Of a DNA stretch of 64,000 nucleotides, positions 20,995 through 32,785 are shown in pieces (within the stretch, counting starts at the first letter, position 1; each line of letters begins with the position of its first letter). The notes under the pieces were generated by a model. The model made no database searches. It saw only the letters and a program-made list of their open reading frames with translations, and was not told the DNA's origin. Source of the DNA: Notamacropus eugenii (Eukaryota > Chordata > Mammalia > Diprotodontia > Macropodidae). A program made the position numbers and the translations under genes. The stretch spans positions 408,037,239 to 408,101,238 of the forward strand of contig NC_092875.1 in assembly GCF_028372415.1 (NCBI RefSeq), in the 5' to 3' direction.

Positions 20995-21178
20995 ACCTTA
21001 AACTTACAGCATTTAGAAGCCACTAATACCCTCATTTGCAGATGAGGAAACTGAGGCACGGGGTGGCTAATGACTTTCCCAAAATCATGCAACTAGTATG
21101 TTTGGGAAGATTTGAATCCAGGTCTTCCTGACTCAGAGTTTAGTGCTCTGGCCATTACACACGCCGCCTCCAGCATAG
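20995..21178 (-). repeat. MIR-type SINE, antisense
   Basis: 'cctcatttgcagatgaggaaactgaggcac', then 'ggaagatttgaatccaggtcttcctgactc' and the inverted head 'agtgctctggccattacac'. Confidence 0.75.
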
Positions 21179-21224
21179 TTAGAGATAGAATATTCTTAAT
21201 CATTTGTGGAGGAGGGGTCCAGAC

Positions 21225-21650
21225 CTGTGACTTCATTTGTGTAGGAGAATTCCTGGTGAGGAAACTCCCTTCACCAATGCAGATCAGCAACTATCCAGCA
21301 ATTTAAAGTGTTTTCCAGTACATCTGATCTGTTCAGGCCATGTTTCACCTCTGATACTACTTATGTGACCCTGGGCAAACCATTTAATCTCTGTTGAGTC
21401 ACAGATAGTCCCTAGGACTTAGCTACTAACAGGTTGGTGGGATCCACTCTGGTGAAGGGAGTTCCCCAAATTAACAAAATCACAGATAGTGCTTTAAAGT
21501 TTGCAAAATGCTTTCTTCATAACAGACTTGTGGAATAGGTAGTATGACAGATTGGGAAACTGAGGTTCAGAGAGACTGATTTGTCCATTACCTAGCTCAC
21601 AAGACGTAGAGCAAAGTCTCCCAATTCTTAGGTTCTCCCCCATATCACAG
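21225..21650. repeat. Mixed SINE/MIR fragments
   Basis: 21240-21300 carries 'ggtgaggaaactcccttcaccaatgcagatcagc', the 3' edge of the SINE family also seen at 28706 and 31205 (antisense). 21340-21400 is a sense MIR core ('atgtgaccctgggcaaacc'). 21490-21650 is an antisense MIR ('gattgggaaactgaggttcagagag'). Confidence 0.55.
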
Positions 21651-22559
21651 CTGCCTCTCCATAAACTCTCTTGAAATGTGCAATAAAATAATAGATTCTC
21701 TTGGAAAGATTTTTCTACCCTATTCTCACCATTCTCAAATCCCATAAAAGCAGGAGGAGAAAAATCGTCTTGAAGGCTCAGCGAAGAAATTAATCTTTCC
21801 CTCCTTTCTACTTTTGGCCTTTTTTCCCTTCAAGTACCAAATCCAGTAAATGTTCTTTAAATGGAAAGAAAAGCACTCCTGAAGGCCAGAAAGTAGCTTC
21901 CCACCCAGTCAGCCAAACCACAAACATCCCCAAAAGTGATTTCATTTTCAATAACATAATGCACTAAAGAATTATCAAACATAAAGCATAAAAGAGGGAA
22001 TAATTTATTTTTAATTATTTAAATGTCTGTCAAAAGAGTTTGAATTTCAGAAAACGATGATGAGAACGGTGGGAGTAGGGAGGAAGAAAGACAGACACAG
22101 AGATACACATAGAAAAGGGTAGGAGGAGGGAGGGATATAGCAAGAGTGGGAAAGCTAGACTGTAGTTTAATATTCTAAATTAGGACAAATTGAAATGCCT
22201 GCCTTTCAATAAAGGAGCACTTTTATATTTTTTTCCTTCATCACCTTTGTGAATCACAAGGTTACAGAGCAAAGAAGAATCAGATTTCAGCATCTCTCCA
22301 ACATCAAAACCTTGGGTTTGTCCTTATTCCACCAGCCTGGGTTGTCCTTATTTTTTTTTTGCTTGACCAAAAAAAACCCAAGACCAAACACAAATACAGG
22401 GAAGAGTTTCCATTGCAAGTTTTTTGTTTTGTTTTGTTTGGGGTGGGGAGAGTAGGGAATTACGTGATTCGCCAAAATATAGAATAAGGAAAAACCAAAA
22501 TGTGCATTTCTAGATGCTTAAACTTGGACAAACAAACACGGCCTCATCTATGGGAAGTA
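21651..22559. other. No recognisable feature
   Basis: AT-rich; includes G-rich and A-rich runs near 22070-22140 and 22430-22460. No motif-bearing frame. Confidence 0.5.
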
Positions 22560-22854
22560 CCTGAAGACAGAAAAATATCCTTTATGAATGTTAATTGAGG
22601 ATGACTCCATCCCTGAGGACCATCCTGGATGCCTGCTATAAAGAAGTCAGTGAAAGGGCAAATGGGTAGTGACTCAGGTAGCCAGACTACTCCTGTCAAC
22701 CTGCTTAAAAAAAAAAAAAAAGACCTCAGTTTCCAAGACAAAACCTGGTAGAAGATATTGGAGAAGAGGAGATTGCTTAGCCTCATGTAGACACAAACTT
22801 CAGAAGCTGCTGCCCTTCATAAAAGTTTCCCCTTTTAGGGGTAAATATGGATCA
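22560..22854 (+). repeat. Unassigned repeat X, copy 1
   Basis: Shares ordered blocks with 26300-26547: 'attgaggat..', 'agtgactcaggta', CCTGTCAAC (22692-22700), an A-rich stretch, 'gattgctt', 'acacaaacttcagaagctgc', and TTTCCCCTTTTAGGG (22826-22840). Both copies then run into a MIR. I do not recognise the family. Confidence 0.65.
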
Positions 22855-23005
22855 AGTGAGAAAGTGTTGATTTTAGAGTCAGAATCCCTGGGTTCAAATC
22901 CTGCCTGTATCATTTACTACTGTATAACCTTTTGCAAATCACTTAATTTTCCTGGAACTTTATTTCCTTAGGGTTGGACTAGATGACCTCTGAAGTTCCT
23001 TCTAA
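22855..23005 (+). repeat. MIR SINE following repeat X
   Basis: GAGAAAGTGT start, 'tagagtcagaatccctgggttcaaatcctgcc' head with B box, core, and 'ggttggactagatgacctctgaagttcc' end. A TG run follows to about 23055 and an imperfect GATA run lies near 23095-23150. Confidence 0.75.
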
Positions 23006-23164
23006 TAGTGTGGGGGGGGACATGTGTGTGTGTACATGCACACATGTGTGTATGTGAAAGAGACAGAGACACTGTTTGATTGAAATATACTAGGTTGATA
23101 GGTAAATAGATAATTAAATTGATAGATAATAGATTGATAGATGATACTTACTATATTCCAGCAT

Positions 23165-23690
23165 TATAGATACAAATAACAGTTAAGGGATGACCAGCAT
23201 GTCTGGTGTGAGGATTTGCCAAGGCTGCATGGTGTCCACCTGTCACTCAACTCTCACCTGAGACTCCAAGAAGCTGTAGCATGCTCAGTGGTGACACCCT
23301 GAGAAAACCATCTTAACAGATGGGCTAAACCTGGTTTACAGCAATGGCGTGGTCTCAAACCAATCGGTGAGTTAGGGGTAGTTAGTCTACCCCAAGCATG
23401 TGAGGACTTTCCCTGGCAGAATGGGCAGATGAGAACAATTTGTTCCAATGACCATGAAGGTGACGGAAGCAAGTGCTGTGGAACACTTAGAGTTTGGTCA
23501 AATATCGAAGCCACCAAGGTCATCCACTGCATCCGAGCCATAGTCAGCCTTGTCTTGGACTTTAATGACTCTGGACAAGACAGTAAGGTTCATGACTTGG
23601 TGCAATTCTGCCTCACTTAAGTTCAACTCACTACCAAGTCATTGATCCTTTTCAAAAACGAAGCACCAAGAATAACAACCTGCTAATTGC
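23165..23690 (+). repeat. SINE with second LINE tail, long copy b
   Basis: The most complete copy in the window (about 520 bp). It includes 'gtgaggactttccctggcagaatgggcagatgagaac', 'ccaatgaccatgaaggtgac', 'gctgtggaacacttagag', 'catccactgcatccg', 'gactttaatgactctggacaag', and an end 'ccttttcaaaaacgaagcaccaagaataacaac'. The 3' part matches copies at 12731, 44306, 45583, 52463 and 52995. Confidence 0.75.
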
Positions 23691-23714
23691 TTGTCCCTTC
23701 CCTAAGCCCTCATC

Positions 23715-23815
23715 TCCAATCAACCCCCACAGAGCTGTCAAATTTATATTTCTAAAACACCTTTCAGACACATTTCATTGTCTCTAGAATAACATACAAA
23801 ACCCTTAGCAAAAAT
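23715..23815 (+). repeat. L2 LINE fragment
   Basis: 'agagctgtcaaatttatatttctaaaacacc' and 'attgtctctagaataacatacaaaacccttagc' follow L2 3' coding text. Confidence 0.5.
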
Positions 23816-25160
23816 GGAGGACAAACTAGGAGGTAACATTCTAATGGAGAAGCTCACACATAAATGGGAACTGAAAAGAGGGGAAAAGGTGAGGAAGATA
23901 CCTGCATAAGGGAAAGGCTACTGATGAAGTGGAAAGGTCCAGAAAGTGAGGAGTGCAGCTGAGAAAGGGCCCTGGGAAGCTCATGAAAGGGTGGTCCAGG
24001 TCAGGAATTCATCAAAGGGAAGGATGGAAGGCAGTCACTTCTACAATGAGAAAGTTGTTGATGAGGTGGAGAATTCCAGAAAGTAAGGAGTAGATCAGTG
24101 ATCCCAAGCTTCAGAGAGTGCCCATGAGGCCTATTTTAACAAGATTTCTTATTTGAATACTTAGACAATGTGCAATTTGGTCCATGTAGGAATTCCTTCC
24201 ATTAGGGCAAATCACAATCAATCTATAACTTTAGCATACATGATTTATGAGAGTTGCTGTGGCTTAAAAAAAATCATAACCCCGTGGCCACCTTGTCTTA
24301 ATAACAAACCCCTCAGCTTGGTTTGGGCTAGCTGACTAATCCAGATATGCTGTCCATCACAGGGAACATACCGGAAGCCTTTATAGATTGATTAGTTTCT
24401 GCCAGAGCTTGCACTTCACTGGTGTGGCCTTTTAGAACCCAGGTTCGCCTCTATACCCCACACATCACAAGAGGATGACAATGAAAGAAACAAGTTTTTC
24501 TTATATTTAAATTGTCCCTTAAAATTTGATCTGGCCTGTTTTCCCTCCGTATTTGCTAGGGATGCTTCCAGACCCAACACCATTCTAAAATCAACTACAA
24601 GGATAATAAAAAAAATTAGAAAATGCTCAATGTCTTCATTTCAAGATGGCATTTGAACAATAAGATATTTTTCCTGGAAGTTCGTTGACTACATCCAAAA
24701 ATGCTCTTAAGGAAAAGAAGTACAAAACCCAGTACAGTACACCCAGGGGTCACATTCTATGAGAAAGTCTATTTAAGAGTTAGAAATGTAACAAGTAATG
24801 AAATAGGCTCATAGAGGAATCAATGAGAGAGATAGACCAGACTCGGGTCCCTTTCCTGTTTTAGATCTCTTTGCCTAAGCTCTGAAAAGAAAGTGAAGTG
24901 AAAGACTAAATTAAGAAACAGGAAGAATTTGTTGTTGGCGAATTCACTCTGCTACAGATGGCTTAAAGTTAAGGTTTAAAAGCAGTAATGTAAAATGACT
25001 GGATTTGACTGGATCATAAAACATGCAGCACAATGACAACAACGTGGAACTGGGATTTGCAAGAGGTTGCAAAGTAAGAACTGTTTCCAGGTATGTGGCA
25101 GCTCTTTGGCAAATCTTCCCCTAAATAGCCTTTTACTCTGTAAAAAAAAGTATTCCTATT
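23816..25160. other. Mostly unassigned; internal near-repeat
   Basis: 'gaagtggaaaggtccagaaagtgaggag' near 23930 and 'gaggtggagaattccagaaagtaaggag' near 24060 look like two related units about 131 bp apart, perhaps part of a diverged repeat. The rest shows nothing I recognise. Confidence 0.4.
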
Positions 25161-25164
25161 TCCA

Positions 25165-25400
25165 ATTAATCAGTCAATATCTATGAAGAACCTACTATAT
25201 ACCAGGACTGTGCCACGCCCTAATCTGAAGGTATTTTTCAGGAGTATAAAATATCTTGTCCATAGATGATTATTTACATGCTGGCTTCCCTGTTAGATTG
25301 TACACTCCTTGAAGGCAAAGACTGTTTTTTGCCTTTCTTTACATCCATTTTCCACAGTGCCCGGAATATAGCAAATGCCTAATAAATTATTTTTTAATTA
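25165..25400 (+). repeat. Ancient repeat scrap and L2 3' end
   Basis: 25165-25215 'cagtcaatatctatgaagaacctactatataccagg' is a family start as at 7795. 25285-25400 is an L2 end: 'gttagattgtacactccttgaaggcaaagactg', 'acagtgcccggaatatagcaaatgcctaataaatt'. Confidence 0.6.
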
Positions 25401-25827
25401 GTTGCCTGAAAAATTTGATATTTCTGGCTTTTAAGGATGAGAGTGTGTTCAAGGATGGTTTTTAACTACTGAGGAGGAATATTGAGAAGACTGGCCTTCT
25501 GGGGCCCCTCCTATTATGGGAGACCAATCAGGAATCAGGAAAGGGTAATTGGCCTCACCTCCTTTCCTCCGCTCTGTGGCAAAAGGAGGGAGCCAGCTCC
25601 AGGTCTGTCACCCCCTACTTAAGTCATGGGGCTGTTGTCAGGTCCAGCTGTTTCAGCAGTTTGTCCTTTAAGGTCCTCAGGGAAGCTTGTGTATCTTCCA
25701 ACCACACCAACCCAACAATCATAATTGTTGCTGCTGCTTATATTCTATGGATTTTACATATGCAATCATGTGCATATATTAGCAAAAATTTTAGGCTGGA
25801 ACAATTGCTAAGCAATACTTTACAAAT

Positions 25828-26074
25828 GGGCAGCTAGGTAGCAAAGTGGATAGGGTGCTAGGCCTGGAGTAGGGAAGACTTATCTTTGTGAGTTCAAATG
25901 TGGCCCTGGATGCTTCCTAGCTATGTCACCTTAGGCAAGTCACTTAAACCTGTTTGCCTTAGTTTTCTCATCTGTAAAATGAGCTGGAGAAAGAAATGGT
26001 AAACCACTCCTGTATCTTTGCCAAGAAAACCCCAAGTGGGATCATGAAAAAAATCAGGCACGACTGAACAACAT
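25828..26074 (+). repeat. BovB-tailed CORE-SINE, copy 6, with target-site duplication
   Basis: 'gggcagctaggtagcaaagtggatagg' head to 'aaaatcaggcacgactgaacaac' tail. TTTACAAAT occurs immediately before (25819-25827) and immediately after (26075-26083), a 9 bp target-site duplication. Confidence 0.92.
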
Positions 26075-26299
26075 TTTACAAATAATGATAGTTTTAGGTA
26101 TTTAACAAAATTATGAAGTGTATTATTAGCCCTCAGGCCTATGGAGTCTCTTCATAAACTCCAGCAAATCAAGTACTCACTTTAAAGACCCTGAAGGTCA
26201 AAGATCCTATATCTCCTAGTAGTAGAGTCACTTTGGCATTTATCACCCTGCTGTCTCCTTTAGATCACACAAAGCTAAACCTTCTTCATCTAGTTAGAA

Positions 26300-26547
26300 C
26301 GAGAGAGGAGATGGACATCCAAACTTCTCAGGCAGTGAATTATTGAGGACTGCCCTGGACCCTGGCTGTGGGGAAGCTAGTGATGGAGCAAACGGCCAGT
26401 GACTACACCTGTCAACTTGGCTGCTAAAAACCAAACAAACAAACAAACTCAAGCCAGGCAGTGGATGCTGGAAAAGAAGACATTGCTTCTCCCTATTTAC
26501 ACACACACTTGAGAAGTTGCTTTGTAAAATTTTCCCCTTTTAGGGTA
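26300..26547 (+). repeat. Unassigned repeat X, copy 2
   Basis: Ordered matches to 22560-22854: 'attattgaggac', 'ccagtgactacacctgtcaac' (CCTGTCAAC at 26408-26416), A-rich stretch, 'acattgctt', 'acacttgagaagttgc', TTTCCCCTTTTAGGG (26531-26545). Confidence 0.65.
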
Positions 26548-26700
26548 AAGAGAAAGTGTGATTCTAGAATCAGCAGACCTGGGTTTCAATGCACATTCTC
26601 TCCAGTAAGTTGACTATCCTCCCTCCTCTAGATGATACTAGAAAGAACACTATGTTTAAAGTCACAGGACCTGGATTCGAATCCTACTTCTGGTATGAAC
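26548..26700 (+). repeat. MIR heads following repeat X
   Basis: GAGAAAGTGT (26550-26559) and 'agacctgggtttcaatgc' parallel the MIR at 22855. A second MIR head at 26635-26700 has an intact B-box-like GGATTCGAATCC. Confidence 0.6.
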
Positions 26701-27174
26701 AACCTGACACTAAATAGTATGCCTAGAAAGGAGTGTTGGGATGGGGGATGACAGTGTGAGTATGGGGCACCAAGGAGCACACAATTCCAGGTGACCTCCT
26801 GTGTTACTAGTTCTTGAATTTATTGTAGATAGACCCTTGCCCAACTGGTACCCAGTTACCTCACTTCTCTGGTGTTGCCAAGAGTGGCACATGGAACCAA
26901 AGGTTAGGTCTGAGAGCAGCAGGATCCCCTTCTCCCCAGCAATGGCCTTTCGCATTTGAAAACCAAAAGGGCAGTTATTTAAAGGAGGAGGAGGGGCCTC
27001 ATTCACAACAGATACCTGAGAACTGTGGGAATTGTAAGTAAATTAGGCAGAAGATGCCCTTGTGAAGACTCACTGGAGAGGACCTCAGCTTGGAAAAAGA
27101 AAGCAGAAATAGGGCGCAGTATGGTTTTGTCCTCTGTCACAAGGTGGCTTGATCAGGATGAGTGTAGCTATGTT
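26701..27174. other. No recognisable feature
   Basis: Unassigned sequence; the 98-codon minus frame 26710-27006 carries no known motif. Confidence 0.45.
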
Positions 27175-27490
27175 TACAAGGATCACAGAATCACAGAATC
27201 TCCAGCTGGAAGGGACCTTGGTCCTCTGCCCTATATGCTCCAATTCATGCCTGAAGAGAAATCCCCCAAACACCATCTTCAGCAAGTGGCCCTTCTCCCT
27301 CCACCAAGACACTCCGGTGACAAGGAAGTGACTATTTCCTGTGGCAGTCAATTCCAATCTTGGAGAATCCTAATTATAAGAAAGTGGTTTTTTGTTGTTT
27401 TACTTTTTCCCTTCTGACATCAAGCTTAAGTTTGTCTCTTCACAACTTCTGCCTGTACTATTTCTACTTCTGCTCTCTGGGTTCAAATAG
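27175..27490 (-). repeat. L3/CR1 LINE 3' region, antisense
   Basis: Begins 'atcacagaatcacagaatctccagctggaagggaccttgg', the typical inverted CR1/L3 end. Then 'gtggcagtcaattccaatcttgg', 'taattataagaaagtgg' and 'catcaagcttaagtttg', 'acaacttctgcctgtactattt' keep L3 order on the minus strand. Confidence 0.75.
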
Positions 27491-28705
27491 TCCAAAAGAT
27501 TCTGTTTTTACGCTTTAGCCACGGATAATAGAAAGATGGGACACAGAAAAAAACAAGCCCCCCACCCCCAAGAAGCCCCTCTGCCTGCCCTCCCCATCAG
27601 GAAGCAGGTTGCAATAGTAGATGGGGTGAATATATCCTCCTCCGCACCACTCATGCTCTGGATCTTGGCTGCAACCCTGCAAGGCACCTTCCAGACAGAG
27701 GCAATGGAGTGGGGGAGGAGATGGCAACCCAACCCAACAGCCTTCTACCCCTGGTGTCCTACTGACAACTGGGGGGTAGGGATGACCATAGGGCAGGGTT
27801 CATTGAGGATAAATGAGGTTCGCCTGAGTTAGGGGGCTATGTGAGTAGAAACTATCTTCAAGGAAGGAGAGCAAACAAGAGACTGACTAGGTTCCCATCC
27901 CTCAGTTGAGCCAACAGCTCAATGCAGTATCATGGCCAATTCGGATCTCTTCTGAGTAAGTGACTTATTCATTAGACTTCCTTTGTTTTCTGTAGACCCA
28001 GTCTTGGCATTTTTATCACAGGGATCCTTCGGTTCTAACCTACAGACCTGTGAAGGGTAATATGACTGCTCTGAAAGGGGAAGAACCTGCTTGTCAGGGA
28101 AACCAGGACTTCTGCATCTCAGGACATCTGTTGAGGCTATGTATAGTAGCATGATGAAAGGAAACTGTTTCAAGAGAAAAGGAAAGGCTCAGGAACCACA
28201 GTGAGCCTTCAGTCACTGACTGGATACCAAGTACCCTTGAAGATGAGAAAGGATAGATAGGCTGAGTCAGAATTTAGGTCTCTGACTACCTCCCACCTTT
28301 GGGGCTCAATTGGGTTTTGAAGCAGGTCTTTTATACACCATAATTCAATCAACTTCTCATTTTATAAACAATTCATAGGACCACAGACCTCTGATTCTAT
28401 TCAAGAACGATAACAAAAAAGACCAAGCTCTGTTAGGTACATGTTCACCCCAGTTGTTCTACACTCCACCCAACACCCTATGGTACTTGGGGGCAATTCC
28501 AGGTTTTCTCCAGATCTCATATAGCTGGCTACCTTAATGTCTTAGCTCTGTCCCTTTCACAGCCATCATTTTCGTTATTCAAAGGGTTTGATATGTGTGG
28601 AAAACTTCACACTCTTCTCTGCTGCGTGTCAATAACATTTGCTCATGCATAGCTATATATCCTACAGCAAATTAAAGTATTGTTTTTGGTCTGGACTATG
28701 ATTTC
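27491..28705. other. No recognisable feature
   Basis: Contains a moderately GC-richer part (27540-27760). Overlapping short frames on both strands there share no family motif. No clear repeat. Confidence 0.45.
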
Positions 28706-28925
28706 ATAGCTGTAGAGAACTCCTTGTGAGGAAACTCCCTTTACCAGTGCGTGATACAATGGAAGTCTTAGGGAGTTGCTTGGGGTTGACCAACTGACTG
28801 AAGCCCTGAGAGACTGACTTACCTAAGGTGACCCAGCCAATTAGTGTTAGAGATAAGACCGGAACTGAGGTCTTCCTGATGCCTTGGTTGGTTCTCTAAG
28901 CATTACACCACAGCATCTCATGTAA
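28706..28925 (-). repeat. MIR-related SINE, antisense ('gaggaaactccctt' type)
   Basis: 'ccttgtgaggaaactccctttaccagtgcgtg', 'gtcttagggagttgcttgggg', 'cttacctaaggtgacccagcc', 'ggaactgaggtcttcctgatgcc' and 'ctctaagcattacaccac'. The same element is at 31205. Confidence 0.65.
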
Positions 28926-30426
28926 CTATATTCAGTCCTTTAATCATAACCACAGGAAAAAAGGAATAAGGCCAAATGCATTAAACATTTAGCACCGGAG
29001 CAGGCTCCTGTGTTCCTTTCTTGAACCCTTTTGGTTGGTAGACATATTTAAAGAATTCAATTCAGGTGCCCATATTCAAATCCTCTAACCCTTTAGGCTT
29101 AAGGAGGGAAAAGGGCCAGCCACTCATGGAATCCCAAAGGTTAAATAAATGCTTGACTTTGGGGGTAGAGTCCATCTTGGTTTGTCTCCCCACACTTCTG
29201 ACTCAGGACTCTGAGTGACCCTCCTCCTTTCCCTTTCCTCAAATACTTGGTGTGGGAGGTTGAATCTGAGCACCTGTATCATATAGTTTTTCCTTTCTTT
29301 AAAAGCCTCACTCTTCATCCTACATCTCTTCCTGCTGAGCTGAATCTGACTGCTTGTTCCTGGTGCTTTCCAGTACTGTCTCAGCAGAGCTGACTCAAAG
29401 CACAAGCCAGTGGTTCATTCCCTGAGCTCATTTCCTCTTTTTCCCCTTTCCCAGTGGGGCAGATTGGGTATAGATATACCCCAAGTTAAACATAGCTAAA
29501 ATGGAACAATAAGAACTTGGACTCCACCCTAGCTGAATTAATGTAACATTTTTTTCTGCAGAAAAAAAATTAAGATCAGGATAATAAAAGCAGAGAAAAG
29601 AAATTTTCCTTCAGTTTTCTTGCCATTAAGTAAAGAACTGCTTTAATGTTTCAAAAGAAGTCAGCCTGTTAGTTTTGGCCTAGGAAAGGGGTAGAGAAAG
29701 TTTCTGAACAGAGATTTTGAGATTAGATAAGCATTGATTTATGATCTCATAAAAAGGTACTATTTTCCTTGGAGATTAAATTCAAAGCTCTGAGAAAAGC
29801 CTTAATGTTTTATTTTTAATTCTTCTATCTTTCTAGAATTTATTTTTGCCCCTGTAGGTAAGAGAATTTTCCAGTGGGCTCCAAGTTATACACAGCAGCA
29901 GCTGCAGACCTATGTGCTTATTCTGGGAGCCTGGAAGGAGACAGCAATAATGCTCACCAGAGTGTTTTCTATTTGAACCATGCTTCCAAGTCCAGATGTT
30001 GGCACATCATTATTTTCGTATCATCATTTGAGTTTCATGAGCGGTTAGTCAGAGGTTAGAACTTTGCTCTTAGTGAGCCAATGGCATGGCTCCAGAGCAT
30101 TTCAGTATTTCCACTGACCAACATGGCTGCCTGGTAAATGCAGCAGAATTAAAGCTGTCTGAAGGAGAGATCAGATGATGTTTCCACTGCCATGAGTGTG
30201 GAAGGGGCATGGTGTTCCATTTTTTTTCTAGACAGCAACCCTTCCTCCTCCCTTGTGACCCCAAGGAAGAAGTTGGGGAAGAGGTAACTTTGTGAATTTC
30301 CATCGTGTCTTTGATGATGGCTTTTTACCAGAAGGGCCCCCAGCGGGCACCCCAGTCCCCCAGATTTCATCCAAATCATTTGTCTGTGCATATTAATCAT
30401 TTGTCTATGTACATTGTTTTTCCCTC
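28926..30426. other. No recognisable feature
   Basis: 1.5 kb without a repeat or gene that I can identify. Short frames near 29124-29405 and 30149-30400 have no motif. Confidence 0.5.
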
Positions 30427-30682
30427 GGGGCAGTTAAGTGACACAATGGATAAAATGCTGAATCTGACATCAGGCAGACTCATTTTTGTGAGTTCAAATC
30501 CAGCCTCAGACACTTACCAGTTGTGTGACCCTGGGCAAGTCACTTACCCTGTTTGCCTCAGTTTCCTCATCAGTAAACTGCACTGGAGAAGGAAATGGCA
30601 AACCGCTCCATTATCTTTGCTAAGAAAATACCAAATAGGGTCACACAGAGTAAGACACAACTGAAATGACTGAACAACAATA
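30427..30682 (+). repeat. BovB-tailed CORE-SINE, copy 7
   Basis: 'ggggcagttaagtgacacaatgg' head, 'gagttcaaatccagcc' B box, core 'ttgtgtgaccctgggcaag', tail 'gggtcacacagagtaagacac' and 'aaatgactgaacaacaa'. Full length. Confidence 0.92.
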
Positions 30683-30699
30683 AAATTGTCTCCCCCGAC

Positions 30700-30980
30700 T
30701 TAAAAATGTAAGTTTCTTGTGGGTAAGGACTGTTTTACTTTCGTCTTGGCATGACCAGTGCTTGGCAGGGTGGCCTACAACAGGCACTTACTAAATGCTT
30801 ATTGATTGTTTCCAAAAGGGAAGTGGACACTGGAACTATTCAACTGTTTGCTCCTTAAGGGCAGGGACTGCCTTTGCCTCCTTTTGAACCCCTAGTGCTT
30901 AGCACTGTCTGAGGCATATTGGGGGCTTAATAACTGTTTATCGTTTGAAAAATAAATGTTTATTGATTGACTGGATCCTC
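30700..30980 (+). repeat. Two consecutive L2 3' ends
   Basis: 30713-30808 ('cttgtgggtaaggactg', 'caggcacttactaaatgcttattg') and 30845-30975 ('ccttaagggcagggactgcc', 'cttagcactgtctgaggcata', 'aataaatgtttattgattg'). Confidence 0.65.
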
Positions 30981-31204
30981 AGCACTGACATGTTCAGTTG
31001 CTTTCCCAAGAACACCGAGTTTCTGGAAATGCCACAGTGTCCTTAAAGATAACACAACAACAGATTGAGCATACCAAGTCTTGACTGAGTTCGTCCGGGA
31101 GAATCATCCAAAAAGGGTAAATTTGTCACAGTGGGCACAAGAATGCAAACTTAGTCACTACCAAATAGTACAGTTAGTCAAGAAATCCATGTATTTTCAT
31201 ATAT

Positions 31205-31380
31205 TGCAGGGGCAACTCCCAGGTGAAGAAACTAACTTTATCAACAATGTTGGTACTTTTTCTTCAACTTATCATCTTAAATGATGGAGGATTAAGTCTC
31301 TTGTCCAGAACCACACAGTCTGTATGTGTTGGAAGGGGTCCTGGAACCCAGGTCTTCCTGATTTTAAGGATATTATCTAT
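31205..31380 (-). repeat. MIR-related SINE, antisense ('gaggaaactccctt' type), second copy
   Basis: 'gcaactcccaggtgaagaaactaac', 'tttcttcaacttatcatctta', 'gtccagaaccacacagtctgtatgtgttgg', 'ctggaacccaggtcttcctg'. Confidence 0.65.
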
Positions 31381-31394
31381 CTATCATTCCCATG

Positions 31395-31685
<291 letters not shown>

Positions 31686-31799
31686 TGCTGTTTCAGATAT
31701 AATTACTGGCTTACAAACAATCCAGTTCAGCTCAATGTTTAATTAAACATTTAATTAAGAGCCTCCTTTTGCTCAGGGTACTTTTGTTTGGATCAAGTA

Positions 31800-32112
31800 T
31801 GAGAGGCAACATGGATAGCGGGAGAGTGGGGGACTGGGAATCAGGAAGTCCTGGGTTTAAATGGCTCTTCTGACACTTTCTAGCTGTGTGACCCTGGGCA
31901 ACCTTCATTCGCCCTCCCTGAGTCTCAGTTTCCACATCTGTAAAGTGAGGATATTAATTCCCATAGCACACATCCTCTGTGACATGGGGATAATAACAAC
32001 TCTAGTACCAGCCCCTCAGGCTTTCTGTTATGAGGCTTAAGGGAGATAAGGCATGTCAAGCTCTTCGCAAACTTTAAAGGGCCATACGGATGTGAGCTAT
32101 GATAATTATGTT
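31800..32112 (+). repeat. Full MIR-type CORE-SINE
   Basis: 'gaggcaacatggatagcgg', 'cctgggtttaaatggc', 'tagctgtgtgaccctgggcaacc', 'tcagtttccacatctgtaaagtgagg', 'tatgaggcttaagggagataagg', 'atacggatgtgagctatgata'. Slightly longer than usual in the middle. Confidence 0.8.
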
Positions 32113-32487
32113 GTGGAAAAGCTTCCCTCCCTAACTTGTTCCATCAGTTACTCACAGGCCCCTTTCCCCCACAATTTGACTTCCTTAGGGCCAATTCATA
32201 GATGCCATCTTTGATGTCAGGTGGCTCCCTCCTTTCTGCTCCCTCCTGCTGAGCTTGATCACCCACCAGTTAATTACCCGAGATATGTACTTCCCATTAT
32301 CTTTCTTTACCAAGTGGTCACGTTACAGACACGGTGTCTTATAAATCAGAGGTGGGTGGGATGGAAGCCCAGACACATGCCTGGATTTCTCCACATCTGC
32401 AATTTGTCTTTGAGTAGATGAGACAGTGTCTAATGACTTCTTGGCACATATACATGTCTGGGTACTAGGTTATCATAAGTGATTCCT
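32113..32487. other. No recognisable feature
   Basis: Unassigned sequence. Confidence 0.45.
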
Positions 32488-32597
32488 GAAATGATAATAA
32501 TAATAGCTAACATTTATACAGTGCTTACTATGTGCCAAGCACTGTGTGAAGCACTTTATATTTATTACTTCATTTGATCGTCACAGCAACCCTAGGT
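32488..32597 (-). repeat. MIR-type SINE 3' part, antisense
   Basis: 'ataatagctaacatttatacagtgcttac', 'atttgatcgtcacagcaaccctagg'. It is cut by the next SINE. Confidence 0.75.
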
Positions 32598-32785
32598 TGT
32601 TGTTTTCGTTGAGTTGTTTCAGTGTGACCCCATTTGGGATTTTCTTGGCAAAGATATTGGAGCAGTTTGCCGTTTTTTCCAATTCATTTTGCAGATGAGG
32701 AAACCAAGGCAAACAGGGTAAAGTGACTTGCCCAATGTCACAGCTACTAAGTGCCTGAAGTCAGATATAATTTCACTGTCAATGA
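32598..32785 (-). repeat. BovB-tailed CORE-SINE, copy 8 (antisense), 5'-truncated
   Basis: 'ttgttgttttcgttgagttg' (inverted tail), 'gggattttcttggcaaagatattgg', 'gatgaggaaaccaaggc', 'gtgacttgcccaatgtcac'. The head side is lost. Confidence 0.85.

Noticed and set aside
26640..26700. Intact B-box-like GGATTCGAATCC as a possible tRNA gene
   Set aside because: It lies in a MIR head; no cloverleaf stems or A-box/B-box spacing of a tRNA gene were seen.
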